From the NCBI GenBank assembly GCA_021818545.1, contig JAKATX010000013.1, positions 86,276-150,275 of the forward strand: a DNA stretch of 64,000 nt. Reading direction: 5' to 3'. This DNA is from Microcaldota archaeon. GTDB lineage: Archaea > Micrarchaeota > Micrarchaeia > Micrarchaeales > Micrarchaeaceae. Positions within the stretch are counted from its first letter, which is position 1, and every line of letters begins with the position of its first letter. This document shows, in pieces, positions 16,451-24,785 of the stretch. The notes below the pieces were generated by a model. It was not told the origin of the DNA and searched no databases. It saw nothing but the letters and a program-made list of their open reading frames with translations. The translations under genes were made by a program, and so were the position numbers.

Positions 16451-16909
16451 ATGGTTGAAGTAGGAGAGAGGATACCTGACCTGACGTTGATAGATACCGG
16501 ACTGAAACCCGTAAATTTAATGGAGGCGACAAAGGGCAAGACCGTAATGGCGTTCTTTCCTGGTGCATTCACTTCGGTTTGCACGAAGGAACTGTGCACA
16601 TTCAAGGATGACATGTCAAAATTCTCTTCGCTGAATGCAAACGTCTTGGGCATAAGCGTAGACGGCCCATTTGCCAACAAGGGCTTCAAGGAGAAGAATA
16701 GCCTGAATTTCACTTTATTGAGCGACTTCAACAGGACCGCAGTGAAAGCGTTCGGGATAGAGTTGGCCGACTTCGCAGGGATCAAGGGCTACACCGCAGC
16801 TAAAAGGGCGGTATTCATAGTAGCAGGCGGCGTCGTGAAGTACAAATGGGTGTCGGACGATCCCGGAGTGGAGCCAAAGTACCAAGAGATAGAGGCCGCG
16901 TTGGCCTGA
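16451..16909 (+). CDS. Peroxiredoxin (AhpC/TSA family)
   Basis: Thiol peroxidase of 152 aa that reduces peroxides. The active site PGAFTSVCTKELCTF (about 37-51) holds the peroxidatic Cys after the conserved Thr/Ser, with a second Cys five residues on. The conserved Arg is in AAKRAVFIV. The TDxD-like region and the C-terminal VEPKYQEIEAAL helix complete a thioredoxin fold. Short, BCP/Prx5-like length. Downstream deoxyhypusine synthase starts 32 nt after the stop and may share its message. Confidence 0.92.
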   Translation: MVEVGERIPDLTLIDTGLKPVNLMEATKGKTVMAFFPGAFTSVCTKELCTFKDDMSKFSSLNANVLGISVDGPFANKGFKEKNSLNFTLLSDFNRTAVKAFGIELADFAGIKGYTAAKRAVFIVAGGVVKYKWVSDDPGVEPKYQEIEAALA

Positions 16910-16941
16910 TTAAGACAGGATGCAGGGTTGGTGATGCTTTT

Positions 16942-17886
16942 ATGGCGAAAAAAGATATGCTGGAAAGAGGCGTGAAGGACATAAAGCTAAAGAAGGGGAT
17001 GAGCGTATCGAACCTGATAAGCTCGATGGACTCCGTGGGCGGTTTCTCTGCGCAGCACATGGTGGACGGCATAAAAATAATGAAGGAGATGCTGGCCGAC
17101 AAGGACTCATTCAATTTCTTGTCGTTCCCTGCGGACATAGTATCGACGGGCATCCGCGGAGTATTGGCAAGCGCGGTGAAATATTTCGACGCGATAATAA
17201 CGACCGGCGGGACCCTTGATCACGACCTTGCAAGGGCATTCGGCGGCAAATACAGCGTAGGCAGTTTCTATGCGGATGATGCGAAGCTGCACAGGCTTGG
17301 GGTTTACAGGCTTGGCAACGTATTCATAGAGAACAGGGAGTACGGCCTAAAGGTAGAGGATGAATTCACAAGGATAATGAATGACATCTACAAGTCAAAG
17401 GATTACAAGCATGAATACAGCGCGAGCGAACTGATATCGGAATTCGGCAAGCGCATGAAGGACGATGGATCCATAATAAGGCAGGCATACCTGCACAAGG
17501 TCCCCATATTCAATCCGGGCATACTTGACGGTGCGTTCGGCACCCAGCTTACCATATTCTCGCAGAACCATGATTTCAAGCTAAATCTCATAAAGGACGA
17601 ATTGGCCCTCAGCAACATATCATTCGACAACAAGGTCACCGGAGCCTTCATGGTTGGAGGGGGCATAAGCAAGCACCACGTCATATGGTGGAACCAGTTC
17701 AAGGGCGGGCTCGACTACGCGGTCTACATAACCACCGCAACGCAGTTCGATGGCAGCTTGTCCGGTGCCAGGCTAAGCGAGGCGGTTTCGTGGGGCAAGA
17801 TAAAGGAGAAGGCAAAGTACACCACCATAGACGGCGATGCAACCATAATAATGCCGATGATGTTCGCTGCGTCGGATATCGTCTAG
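16942..17886 (+). CDS. dys: Deoxyhypusine synthase
   Basis: Transfers the aminobutyl group of spermidine to a lysine of aIF5A. The catalytic-lysine region GGGISKHHVIWW is followed by DYAVYITTATQFDGSLSGAR and EAVSWGKIK, all diagnostic; the NAD-binding TTGGTLDHDLAR is at about 95-107. The frame opens at 16846, but that would run through the end of the peroxiredoxin gene; the ATG at 16942 begins MAKKDMLERGVKDIKLKKGM as expected. Its stop shares a CTAG palindrome with the stop of the convergent gene on the other strand. Confidence 0.94.
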   Translation: MAKKDMLERGVKDIKLKKGMSVSNLISSMDSVGGFSAQHMVDGIKIMKEMLADKDSFNFLSFPADIVSTGIRGVLASAVKYFDAIITTGGTLDHDLARAFGGKYSVGSFYADDAKLHRLGVYRLGNVFIENREYGLKVEDEFTRIMNDIYKSKDYKHEYSASELISEFGKRMKDDGSIIRQAYLHKVPIFNPGILDGAFGTQLTIFSQNHDFKLNLIKDELALSNISFDNKVTGAFMVGGGISKHHVIWWNQFKGGLDYAVYITTATQFDGSLSGARLSEAVSWGKIKEKAKYTTIDGDATIIMPMMFAASDIV

Positions 17887-18407
17887 CCGGCAGTCTTGGA
17901 AAAGCCCTTGTAAATCCTTCTATACAGTGCAAACGCTGTAATGGTGAAAACTGCCGCGGTTGCGATTATAACCGGGAGTATGGGCCTGTCCGCTATGCTT
18001 CCTACCTGCAGCACCGCAGGGGTGATTAGGAGGTTCAGCACCGATACATAAAAGATGGCCAGCGAGTAAACGGTGAATACCTTGCTTATCACCATTGACT
18101 GGACTTCGCGATTCCTCTCTGTGCCGAACTTGTACACGAAGGACGGGAGGTTCAGCATATACGGGTACTTTTCCATTATGGTGTACCTGAAATGCAGCGC
18201 CGCGAGAAGCGTTGCCAGCACGATCAGGAACACCGCAGGCACCACGAGCAGGTCTGTCTTGGGTCCATACGAAGCGGGCGCGCCGCTTGCTCCATAATGC
18301 GTTGCTACAGTGTTCGGCAGCATCGGATAATAATGAGCAAACGTCAGGAACACCGCTGCGTCTATCAAAAGTGATATTACTATCAGCGCCTTGGCGTTGG
18401 CCGACAA
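17883..18407 (-). CDS. DUF1648 domain membrane protein
   Basis: A 174-aa protein with about four membrane segments. The N-terminal part HYYPMLPNTVATHYGASGAPASYGPKTDLLVV matches DUF1648 (short YPxLPxxIPxHxxxxGxPDxYxxK pattern), found in SdpI-like and regulatory membrane proteins; no clear function is known in archaea. It follows pyrH after 42 nt on the same strand and converges with deoxyhypusine synthase, overlapping it by 4 nt. Confidence 0.75.
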   Translation of the reverse strand: MSANAKALIVISLLIDAAVFLTFAHYYPMLPNTVATHYGASGAPASYGPKTDLLVVPAVFLIVLATLLAALHFRYTIMEKYPYMLNLPSFVYKFGTERNREVQSMVISKVFTVYSLAIFYVSVLNLLITPAVLQVGSIADRPILPVIIATAAVFTITAFALYRRIYKGFSKTAG

Positions 18408-18449
18408 TTGATAGCGCCCTTCTTTTGCATGGTAGTCAACAATGTAAAA

Positions 18450-19103
18450 TCAAGATACGACGGTGCCGCTGTGCGATGTGTCCGCTATTGCCTTCTTAAG
18501 GTCAGAGATTCCCATGCCTATGAAATGCAGTTTTATTCCGGCTCTCTTGGCCAGCTTGCACGCGACTATGTCGAATATGAAATTGGAGCGTGCGACCCTC
18601 TGGTCATGCCTGGTGCCGTATTCTATCAGGGTGTTATAAGTCATCTTTGGCATTACCTTGTTCTTGTGGTGCTCTTCGTATATGCCGCCCACTCTGCTTA
18701 CGTTGATAAGGAGCTTGGCATCAGCGGCTTCTGCGGAAAGGGCTGCAACTGAGTCGGTAGTTATACCAGGCATTATGCCGCCAAGCACCACTACATTGTT
18801 GTGCTTGATAAGCTCTGCAGCCGAATCGATGCCATTCGCCACTACCGCATCCTCCCCGAAGGAAGCGCATACGAGCAGCGCGTTCATCCTGGTGGTTGCT
18901 ATGGCTATCCGGTCCTTGGTGTAGTTGGATTTCGTGAACTCGCTCGCCGCATTCACATACTGCTTGCTTACATAGCCGCCTCCGCACGTTATTATGAACC
19001 TGTTGTTCTTGGTCTCTGATTTTATCAGCTTGGAGAAGTTGCGCAGGAAAGCGGTGTTCAGCAGTTTTTCCTGGCTTACCACGCTGCCCCCGAGCGATAT
19101 CAC
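18450..19103 (-). CDS. pyrH: UMP kinase, archaeal type
   Basis: Phosphorylates UMP to UDP for pyrimidine nucleotide supply. Amino-acid kinase fold: ISLGGSVV at the N-terminus, ITCGGGYVSKQYV (about 38-50), VVVLGGIMPGITTDSVAALSAE, and IYEEHHKNKVMPKMTYNTLIE near the C-terminus. The start is GTG at 19103; the preceding TGA is the stop of the beta-CASP gene, so there is no room for a longer protein except by a non-standard ATA start. It lies 12 nt downstream of that gene. Confidence 0.9.
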   Translation of the reverse strand: MISLGGSVVSQEKLLNTAFLRNFSKLIKSETKNNRFIITCGGGYVSKQYVNAASEFTKSNYTKDRIAIATTRMNALLVCASFGEDAVVANGIDSAAELIKHNNVVVLGGIMPGITTDSVAALSAEAADAKLLINVSRVGGIYEEHHKNKVMPKMTYNTLIEYGTRHDQRVARSNFIFDIVACKLAKRAGIKLHFIGMGISDLKKAIADTSHSGTVVS

Positions 19104-19115
19104 GATTATGCCTAT

Positions 19116-20372
19116 TCAATCACCAAGCTTTATTGTGTCGCCGACCTTTGGCGCATGCGCCTCAAAGCCCTCGCCCCTAAGCGTATCCGCGAGCGCCTCC
19201 GCGTTGCCCTTGTCGCCATGCACGCACACAACGACGTTCGGCGAGCTTTTATTCACGTACTCATAGAGCTCGTTCATCCCTGCATGAGCTGAGAAATCAT
19301 AAAAACTTACCGGTGTGCGTATATTTACCTCCATCTCGTCTATAAATATGCTCTTACCCTCGAGGAGCCTCCTGCCGTTCGTCCCCTCAACCTGATAGCC
19401 TGTCAGTATTATCTTCGAGTTCTCGTTCAGCCTGTTGATGTAGTGAAGCACCGGCCCGCCGTTAAGCATGCCTGCTGTAGTGAGTATTATGGACGGTCCG
19501 CTAAGCGCCTCCTTCCTGGTGCCGGCATCCTCTATGAGCGTCGATTCCCTGAGGCCGCCGCTCAGCAGGTTATGGTTCCTGATGAACTTGGGGTGCCGCG
19601 TGACTATCTTGGTCGCGGTCCTTGCCATGCCGTCTACGTATGTGGCGCTTGCGAGCCCGTTTTTCTGCAGTATGGCCAATATCTCCTGGCTTCTGCCTAC
19701 CGCGAACACCGGGACAAGTGCAGTGCCTCCTGCCTCCAATACGCCGTTTATCTCCTCGATGAAATTCCTCGTCAGTTCATCCCTATCGGGATGATGCCTG
19801 GTGGCATAAGTGGATTCCATTATGAGCACATCCGACTCAACCACATCCGCACCATTGTGCAGCAGCTGCTCATGCAGCTTGAAGTCTCCCGTATAGACTA
19901 TCCTCTTGTTCTCATGCGCATCCCGTCTCTCTATCAGCGTTATTGCGCTGCCGGCTATGTGACCAGCATCATGCAGGGTTATATCATAGTTGCCGAATGA
20001 CTGCGTGGCGTTGTAGTTGAGCCCCACGAACTTGTTCTCGAACGTCCTTATCTGCCTCTTGTGGAATTTGGGCTGCAGATGCTCCTTCTTGGCGATGCTC
20101 AGAGAGTCTTCCAGCAGCAGCTTGGAAAGCTCCAGTGTAGGATGCGTGCCGAATGTCGGCACGAGCTGCTCATTGTACACCCCTGGGAGGAATCCGCTAT
20201 GGTCCAAATGTGCATGGCTTACCACGCACGCATCAACGTTGGGCAGCCCTATCGGATATTCCGTCTTCTCGTCAAGCTTTACCCCATAGTCCAGCATAAA
20301 GGATTTCTGGTCCTTGAGGAATATGGCGGATCTGCCTACTTCCTGGGCTCCCCCTAAGAATTCCAACAACAT
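19116..20372 (-). CDS. Beta-CASP metallo-beta-lactamase ribonuclease (aCPSF2-like)
   Basis: RNA-processing nuclease of 418 aa. Metallo-beta-lactamase motifs are complete: HAHLDHSG, DAGHIAGSA, YTGDFK; the beta-CASP part has STYATRHHPDRD, VPVFAVGRSQEIL, ILTTAGMLNGGPVLHYI and FDFSAHAG-type C-terminal FSAHAGMNEL followed by CVHGDKGNAEAL. There are no N-terminal KH domains, so it is the aCPSF2 class rather than aCPSF1. The ATG at 20372 is preferred over GTG at 20381. A strong TATA stretch at 20446-20455 lies about 75 nt upstream. Confidence 0.9.
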   Translation of the reverse strand: MLLEFLGGAQEVGRSAIFLKDQKSFMLDYGVKLDEKTEYPIGLPNVDACVVSHAHLDHSGFLPGVYNEQLVPTFGTHPTLELSKLLLEDSLSIAKKEHLQPKFHKRQIRTFENKFVGLNYNATQSFGNYDITLHDAGHIAGSAITLIERRDAHENKRIVYTGDFKLHEQLLHNGADVVESDVLIMESTYATRHHPDRDELTRNFIEEINGVLEAGGTALVPVFAVGRSQEILAILQKNGLASATYVDGMARTATKIVTRHPKFIRNHNLLSGGLRESTLIEDAGTRKEALSGPSIILTTAGMLNGGPVLHYINRLNENSKIILTGYQVEGTNGRRLLEGKSIFIDEMEVNIRTPVSFYDFSAHAGMNELYEYVNKSSPNVVVCVHGDKGNAEALADTLRGEGFEAHAPKVGDTIKLGD

Positions 20373-20381
20373 AATTAACAC

Positions 20382-20757
20382 TGCGGCGTCCCCGAATGCA
20401 CCAAAGGTCGCATCGATAATCGCCTAAATAACTGTTTTTCCGAGCATATATAAAAAACAGAGCCTTGGGACTAACGGATACCTCCTCATTGTGCGCCCAG
20501 CCAATGCATCGCCAAAACATCCAGATGCAGGTTCGCTGCCTTTGGCAAAAGCCGTGCATAAAACGGCGCAAACCGCTTAATCCATAGCAGGACGGCCCGA
20601 GGCGCCATAGACCATGCCGCAGCGCAACTGTAATCGCACGGCATAATCCGCATTTTGTCGTATCTCAACTGATTCGCAGGCACGAAGCAGAAGTACAACC
20701 AATATAACAAAACAATAAAAAGATGAATGTAATAAGATAGGAACAAGGCGCAGTCAA
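20382..20757. other. 376-bp gap with TATA box and hairpins; possible small RNA
   Basis: No convincing protein gene. A palindromic TATA stretch at 20446-20455 can serve both strands. Downstream on the plus strand lie clear potential stems: TGCATC 20505-20510 with GATGCA 20524-20529, GCCGT 20551-20555 with ACGGC 20563-20567, and ATGCCG/CGGCAT near 20623-20643. This could be a structured small RNA of 150-200 nt or a long leader of nuoH, though nuoH also has a nearer TATA-like AATATAAC at about 20700. A 40-residue frame on the minus strand here looks accidental. Confidence 0.35.
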
Positions 20758-21807
20758 ATGGTGCAAATAAGCTCTGGCACTGTAAATCAGCTATACAACT
20801 TGATACAGCCTCTGGTCTCAAACCTTGTGGCAAACGCCACGCTATCATCAATAATATCCATGATAATAGGCATAATCATATTCGCCATAGCCCTCTCAAT
20901 ATTCTTCAGCCTTTTCTCATACATATTCGGATGGCTTGAGAGAAAGCTCATAGCAAGGGCGCAGAGGAGGCACGGCCCGACTTACGTGGGCAAATACGGC
21001 ATACTGCAAAACCTGGCCGATCTGATAAAGCTGGTGACAAAGGAGCACATAATACCGAAGGAGGCGGACAACCCCCTGTTCCAGATGATGATACCAATGA
21101 TGGTGGCTACGTTCGTAGTCATGCTTGCATTCATACCTTTCACGGCCAACTTCGTGGCCATAAACTCTAGCTTGAGCCTGGTTGTCGTATTCCTTCTGGT
21201 GTCGGTCGTGCCGATACTGGTGTTCCTGGCAGGATGGACCAGCGGAAACAAGTTCGGCTCCATAGCTGCGTCCAGGTCAGTCATAATGCTCCTCAGCTAC
21301 GAAATACCGCTAATACTCGTGGTCGCCACTGTGGCTCTCCTGGCCGGTGGATTCAGCATAACCAACATCGTGTTGGCGCAGCAGAGCAGCACATGGTACT
21401 TCGTGCTCATGCCGATAGGGGCGGTGCTCTTCTTCATAGTGATGCTGGCGGAGACAGAGAGGCCGCCTTTTGACATAAGGGAGGCCGACAGCGAGCTTAT
21501 AGCCGGCTGGCTTACTGACGTGAGCGCACCATACTACAGCCTGGTGCTGCTGCTCGACTACATAAGGATGCTCGCGGGCGTCGTGCTCATAGTGGTGCTA
21601 TTCTTCGGCGGATGGCTTGGGCCGAGCTTCCTGCCGCCGTTCGTGTGGCTCATGATAAAGGTTGTTATATTTACGCTGTTCATAATAGTGATAAGGGCAA
21701 CTACGGTCAGGATGCGCCTGGACAGGCTCATAAGGATAGGGTGGGTGTACATGATGCCGCTCGCCGTGTTGAACCTTCTTGTGACGTTCATATTGTTCAT
21801 AAAATGA
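20758..21807 (+). CDS. nuoH: Complex I subunit NuoH
   Basis: Membrane subunit at the junction of the quinone site and proton arm (349 aa, eight segments). Signatures: WLERKLIARAQRRHGPTYVGKYGILQNLADLIKL (about 60-95), AETERPPFDIREADSELIAGW (about 228-248) and the C-terminal RATTVRMRLDRLIRIGW. The charged loops that line the quinone chamber are intact. First of seven genes nuoHIJKLMN with gaps of at most 12 nt; the nuoI ATG follows its stop by 10 nt. Confidence 0.96.
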   Translation: MVQISSGTVNQLYNLIQPLVSNLVANATLSSIISMIIGIIIFAIALSIFFSLFSYIFGWLERKLIARAQRRHGPTYVGKYGILQNLADLIKLVTKEHIIPKEADNPLFQMMIPMMVATFVVMLAFIPFTANFVAINSSLSLVVVFLLVSVVPILVFLAGWTSGNKFGSIAASRSVIMLLSYEIPLILVVATVALLAGGFSITNIVLAQQSSTWYFVLMPIGAVLFFIVMLAETERPPFDIREADSELIAGWLTDVSAPYYSLVLLLDYIRMLAGVVLIVVLFFGGWLGPSFLPPFVWLMIKVVIFTLFIIVIRATTVRMRLDRLIRIGWVYMMPLAVLNLLVTFILFIK

Positions 21808-21817
21808 AGTGATTACA

Positions 21818-22180
21818 ATGATAGTCAAATCGATTGAGACTGTTATGAAGGAGATGGTCAAGAAGCCGGCCACCCTCGAGTACCCCGACGAGAAGGAGGA
21901 GCTTACCGACAACTACCGCGGCGTGCACAAACTCGACATGAAGACATGCATAAGCTGCGCAGCCTGCGCAAGGATATGCCCGAACCAGACGATAACTATG
22001 GTAGATGTTGACACGGAGAAGGGTGTGAAGAAGATGCCGGAGATAAACCTGGAGCGATGCCTGTATTGCGCCCTGTGCGAAGAGGTGTGCCCAACAAAAT
22101 GCCTCTCCCTTACAAAGGATTATGATTTTGTCAAGTACGACAGGAGGGAGTACGTAAAGAGGCCCGAGGATCTGGAATGA
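21818..22180 (+). CDS. nuoI: Complex I subunit NuoI (2x 4Fe-4S)
   Basis: Ferredoxin-like subunit that passes electrons to the NuoB cluster. Two CxxCxxCxxxCP motifs: CISCAACARICP (about 45-56) and CLYCALCEEVCP (about 84-95). 120 aa. The ATG at 21818 is chosen over GTG 21809 because an AGTGAT ribosome binding site lies 4 nt upstream and is itself what makes the GTG appear. Confidence 0.95.
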   Translation: MIVKSIETVMKEMVKKPATLEYPDEKEELTDNYRGVHKLDMKTCISCAACARICPNQTITMVDVDTEKGVKKMPEINLERCLYCALCEEVCPTKCLSLTKDYDFVKYDRREYVKRPEDLE

Positions 22181-22192
22181 ATTGTGGTCTAA

Positions 22193-22690
22193 ATGGTCAG
22201 CCCAGACACATTGGTTTTTGGAATAATAGCGGTCCTTGAGGTATTCGCTGCTTATTCAATATTCTTCTTCAAGAACCTCATGCATTCCGCCATAGCGCTG
22301 ACATCCGTTTTTGCGATAAATTCGCTAATGTTCGCATTCCTGTCGCAGCCTCTGCTTGCCGCCTTCCAGATATTCATAATGATAGGGGGCATATCCGTCT
22401 ACATATTCGTAGGGGTGGCAGCGCCAGGTCTAGCTCGCTTCAAGCACGCAAGAATCAATATACTAATACCATTATCGATAGTCATGTTCGCCGTGCTCTC
22501 ATATCCGCTCATCTCAATCATGTTTGCATCTCCTGCAAGCAACGTGCTGCAGTCCAGCGGAATAGCCGGCACCTTCTCTTCATGGCTGCCTGTGTTCTAT
22601 ATAATCATGCTGCTGCTTTTCGCGGTTTCGCTAGGTGCGATACTCCTCATAAAGATGGCCAAAGTCCATCATCATGGTGCTGATAAATGA
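22193..22690 (+). CDS. nuoJ: Complex I subunit NuoJ
   Basis: Membrane subunit (165 aa, five segments). The pattern LMHSAIALTSVFAINSLMFAFLSQPLLAAFQIFIMIGGISVYIFVGV (about 28-75) is typical of the TM2-TM3 region, including the pi-bulge helix. A long loop around residues 120-130 precedes the last segment. Its TGA overlaps the nuoK ATG (ATGA). Confidence 0.93.
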   Translation: MVSPDTLVFGIIAVLEVFAAYSIFFFKNLMHSAIALTSVFAINSLMFAFLSQPLLAAFQIFIMIGGISVYIFVGVAAPGLARFKHARINILIPLSIVMFAVLSYPLISIMFASPASNVLQSSGIAGTFSSWLPVFYIIMLLLFAVSLGAILLIKMAKVHHHGADK

Positions 22691-22986
22691 TCCCTATATT
22701 AGTAATATTGCTTGCGATGCTCGTGTTCGCCATAGGAGCCGCAGGAGTGGTATCCAGCAAGCACTTCGTTATGATAATACTTTCGATGGAGGTGATGCTT
22801 GTTGCAGCCACGCTCCTGGCCGTGGGCTTCTTCTACTACTATGCAAACGGACAGATAGTCCTGCTGCTCTTCGCCATATGGGCGATAGCCGCTGTTGAGG
22901 TGATAGCACTCATAGCTTTCTATCAATACATGCTTAAGGAGGAATCAACGATGGATATAACTAACCTTTCCGGGTTGAGGGACTGA
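22687..22986 (+). CDS. nuoK: Complex I subunit NuoK
   Basis: Small antiporter-like subunit (99 aa, three segments). The two conserved membrane glutamates are present in IILSMEVMLVAA and AIAAVEVIALIAFY. Normal length. Starts inside the nuoJ stop codon and ends 1 nt before the nuoL ATG. Confidence 0.94.
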   Translation: MIPILVILLAMLVFAIGAAGVVSSKHFVMIILSMEVMLVAATLLAVGFFYYYANGQIVLLLFAIWAIAAVEVIALIAFYQYMLKEESTMDITNLSGLRD

Positions 22987-22987
22987 T

Positions 22988-24781
22988 ATGCTAGCCCTTT
23001 TGGTCATAGTGCCGCTCATCATTGCCGCGTTCCTAGCATTGATACTCAGGTCCAGGACCGACATCGTGAAGTACATAGCGCTTGCGGGCAGCCTACTCTC
23101 ACTTCTTATCGCAGCGTTGCTGTTTTTCACGACATCCAATGCCGTTCAATCGTTCACATGGTTCACCGCGGGCCAGTATGCCCTCCATATAACGACCACA
23201 ACGGCGCCTCTGAACATGATGCTGCTGCTCATAGTGGCGTTCATAGCCCCGCTCATCTTCGCGTATTCATTCGGCTACCTAAAGACCCCGTCCGAGCAGG
23301 GCAGGTATTACTTCGAGATATGCATATTCGCGGCTTCGATGATGCTGTTCTCAATATCCGCAAACTTCATATCGCTTTTCATAGCATGGGAGATGCTGGG
23401 CATAACAAGCTACCTGCTCATAGGGTTCTGGCAGCACAAGCCAAAAGCACAGCTAGCCGCGCGCAAGGCCATAACCACGATAATAATAGGCGACGTGTCG
23501 ATGCTCATCGGCATGCTGCTCATATGGAGCACCTACCACACGTTCGAATTCTCCGCGCTCTCTTTCGTTGCGGTCACACCGGCGCTCTACGCCGCTATGC
23601 TTCTGATCGCCGTAGCAGCATTCACCAAGTCCGCGCAGTTCCCGTTCACCGAGTGGCTTGCAGACGCCATGGAAGGTCCTACCCCGGTGTCCGCATTCCT
23701 TCACTCATCTACCATGGTAAAGGCAGGAGTGTTCCTAATATTGGTTCTGGCGCCCATATACGCTGAACTCCACATGCTTGGCATATTCATAATCTTCGGC
23801 ATAGTCAGCGCCCTGGTGGGGGCCCTGAACGCGCTGTCCGAGCACCACATAAAGAGGATACTTGCATATTCCACGATAGAGGATCTCGCGCTGATGTTCA
23901 TAGCAATAGGCTTCAATGCGCTCTACGCCGCAGTGCTCCTATTCATCGTGCAGGCATTCTACAAGGCGCTCCTGTTCATGAGCGCAGGCTCCATCATGAC
24001 AGCCGGCGACCACGAAGAGGACCTTTTCGAGAGCTTCAATTCGACTAAGAACAGAGGGCTTTTCATAACTACTGTGATAGGCACGCTCTCGCTGGCCGGG
24101 GTGTTCCCGCTCAGCGGCTTCTTCGGTAAGGTGGCCATCGACTCCGCAGCTGCTAATTTCTCATCGCTGCCACACATACTTCTGTACATCCTGCTATCCA
24201 TCGTTGACCTGCTGAGCAGCATCTACATATTCAGGTGGCTGTTCGTTCCGATGAGGAAAGCGCCCCTTGAAAAGGCATTCACGCTCAACATAAACTACAG
24301 GACGCTGCCTAAGTCCATGCTCATACCGCCGACAATACTGGCTGCATTTGTGATAATAGGGTCAGTGTTCTATGTGACTCTTACAAACCTCCTGCCTCTG
24401 CCCGGCGCGCCTGCATCTGTAACATTGCTAGATACAATCATAGAGACGATACTCGTGGTGATCGGATTCGCCATCGCTTACATGCTTTATGTAAAGCTGA
24501 AGCTCAGCGGCTTCACAGAGAAGCACGAGATACTGCACGGTGTCGCCAATAGCGGCGCAGAAATCAACGGCTTCTACAATCACTTCACGGCATTCGTGGG
24601 GCTTATAGCCAACATAGTGTGGCACTTCGACCATTACTGCGACATGGCGCTATACTATTCCAGCAAGGGGTTGGTTAAGATAGGCACTATCCTCAGGAAG
24701 CTGCAGAACGGCCAGACAAGCCTCTACGTAGCAGCTTTCATGATGGGGCTCCTTGCCCTGATACTGCTTTTCGCATTGTGA
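22988..24781 (+). CDS. nuoL: Complex I subunit NuoL
   Basis: Largest antiporter-like subunit (597 aa). Proton-channel landmarks: WEMLGITSYLLIGFW (TM5 Glu, about 135), AAFTKSAQFPFTEWLADAMEGPTPVSAFLHSSTMVKAGVFL (TM7 Lys, about 215-255) and the broken helix region. The C-terminal part contains the lateral amphipathic helix before the last segment. The C-terminal region after residue 420 is shorter and more variable, as in non-NADH complexes. Confidence 0.95.
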   Translation: MLALLVIVPLIIAAFLALILRSRTDIVKYIALAGSLLSLLIAALLFFTTSNAVQSFTWFTAGQYALHITTTTAPLNMMLLLIVAFIAPLIFAYSFGYLKTPSEQGRYYFEICIFAASMMLFSISANFISLFIAWEMLGITSYLLIGFWQHKPKAQLAARKAITTIIIGDVSMLIGMLLIWSTYHTFEFSALSFVAVTPALYAAMLLIAVAAFTKSAQFPFTEWLADAMEGPTPVSAFLHSSTMVKAGVFLILVLAPIYAELHMLGIFIIFGIVSALVGALNALSEHHIKRILAYSTIEDLALMFIAIGFNALYAAVLLFIVQAFYKALLFMSAGSIMTAGDHEEDLFESFNSTKNRGLFITTVIGTLSLAGVFPLSGFFGKVAIDSAAANFSSLPHILLYILLSIVDLLSSIYIFRWLFVPMRKAPLEKAFTLNINYRTLPKSMLIPPTILAAFVIIGSVFYVTLTNLLPLPGAPASVTLLDTIIETILVVIGFAIAYMLYVKLKLSGFTEKHEILHGVANSGAEINGFYNHFTAFVGLIANIVWHFDHYCDMALYYSSKGLVKIGTILRKLQNGQTSLYVAAFMMGLLALILLFAL

Positions 24782-24785
24782 TACT

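Noticed and set aside
18721..19119. Minus-strand frame overlapping pyrH
   Set aside because: Out-of-frame shadow of UMP kinase, very Gln/Arg/His-rich.
20486..20851. Minus-strand frame across the nuoH upstream gap
   Set aside because: Runs into nuoH on the opposite strand, no ribosome binding site, no recognisable sequence.
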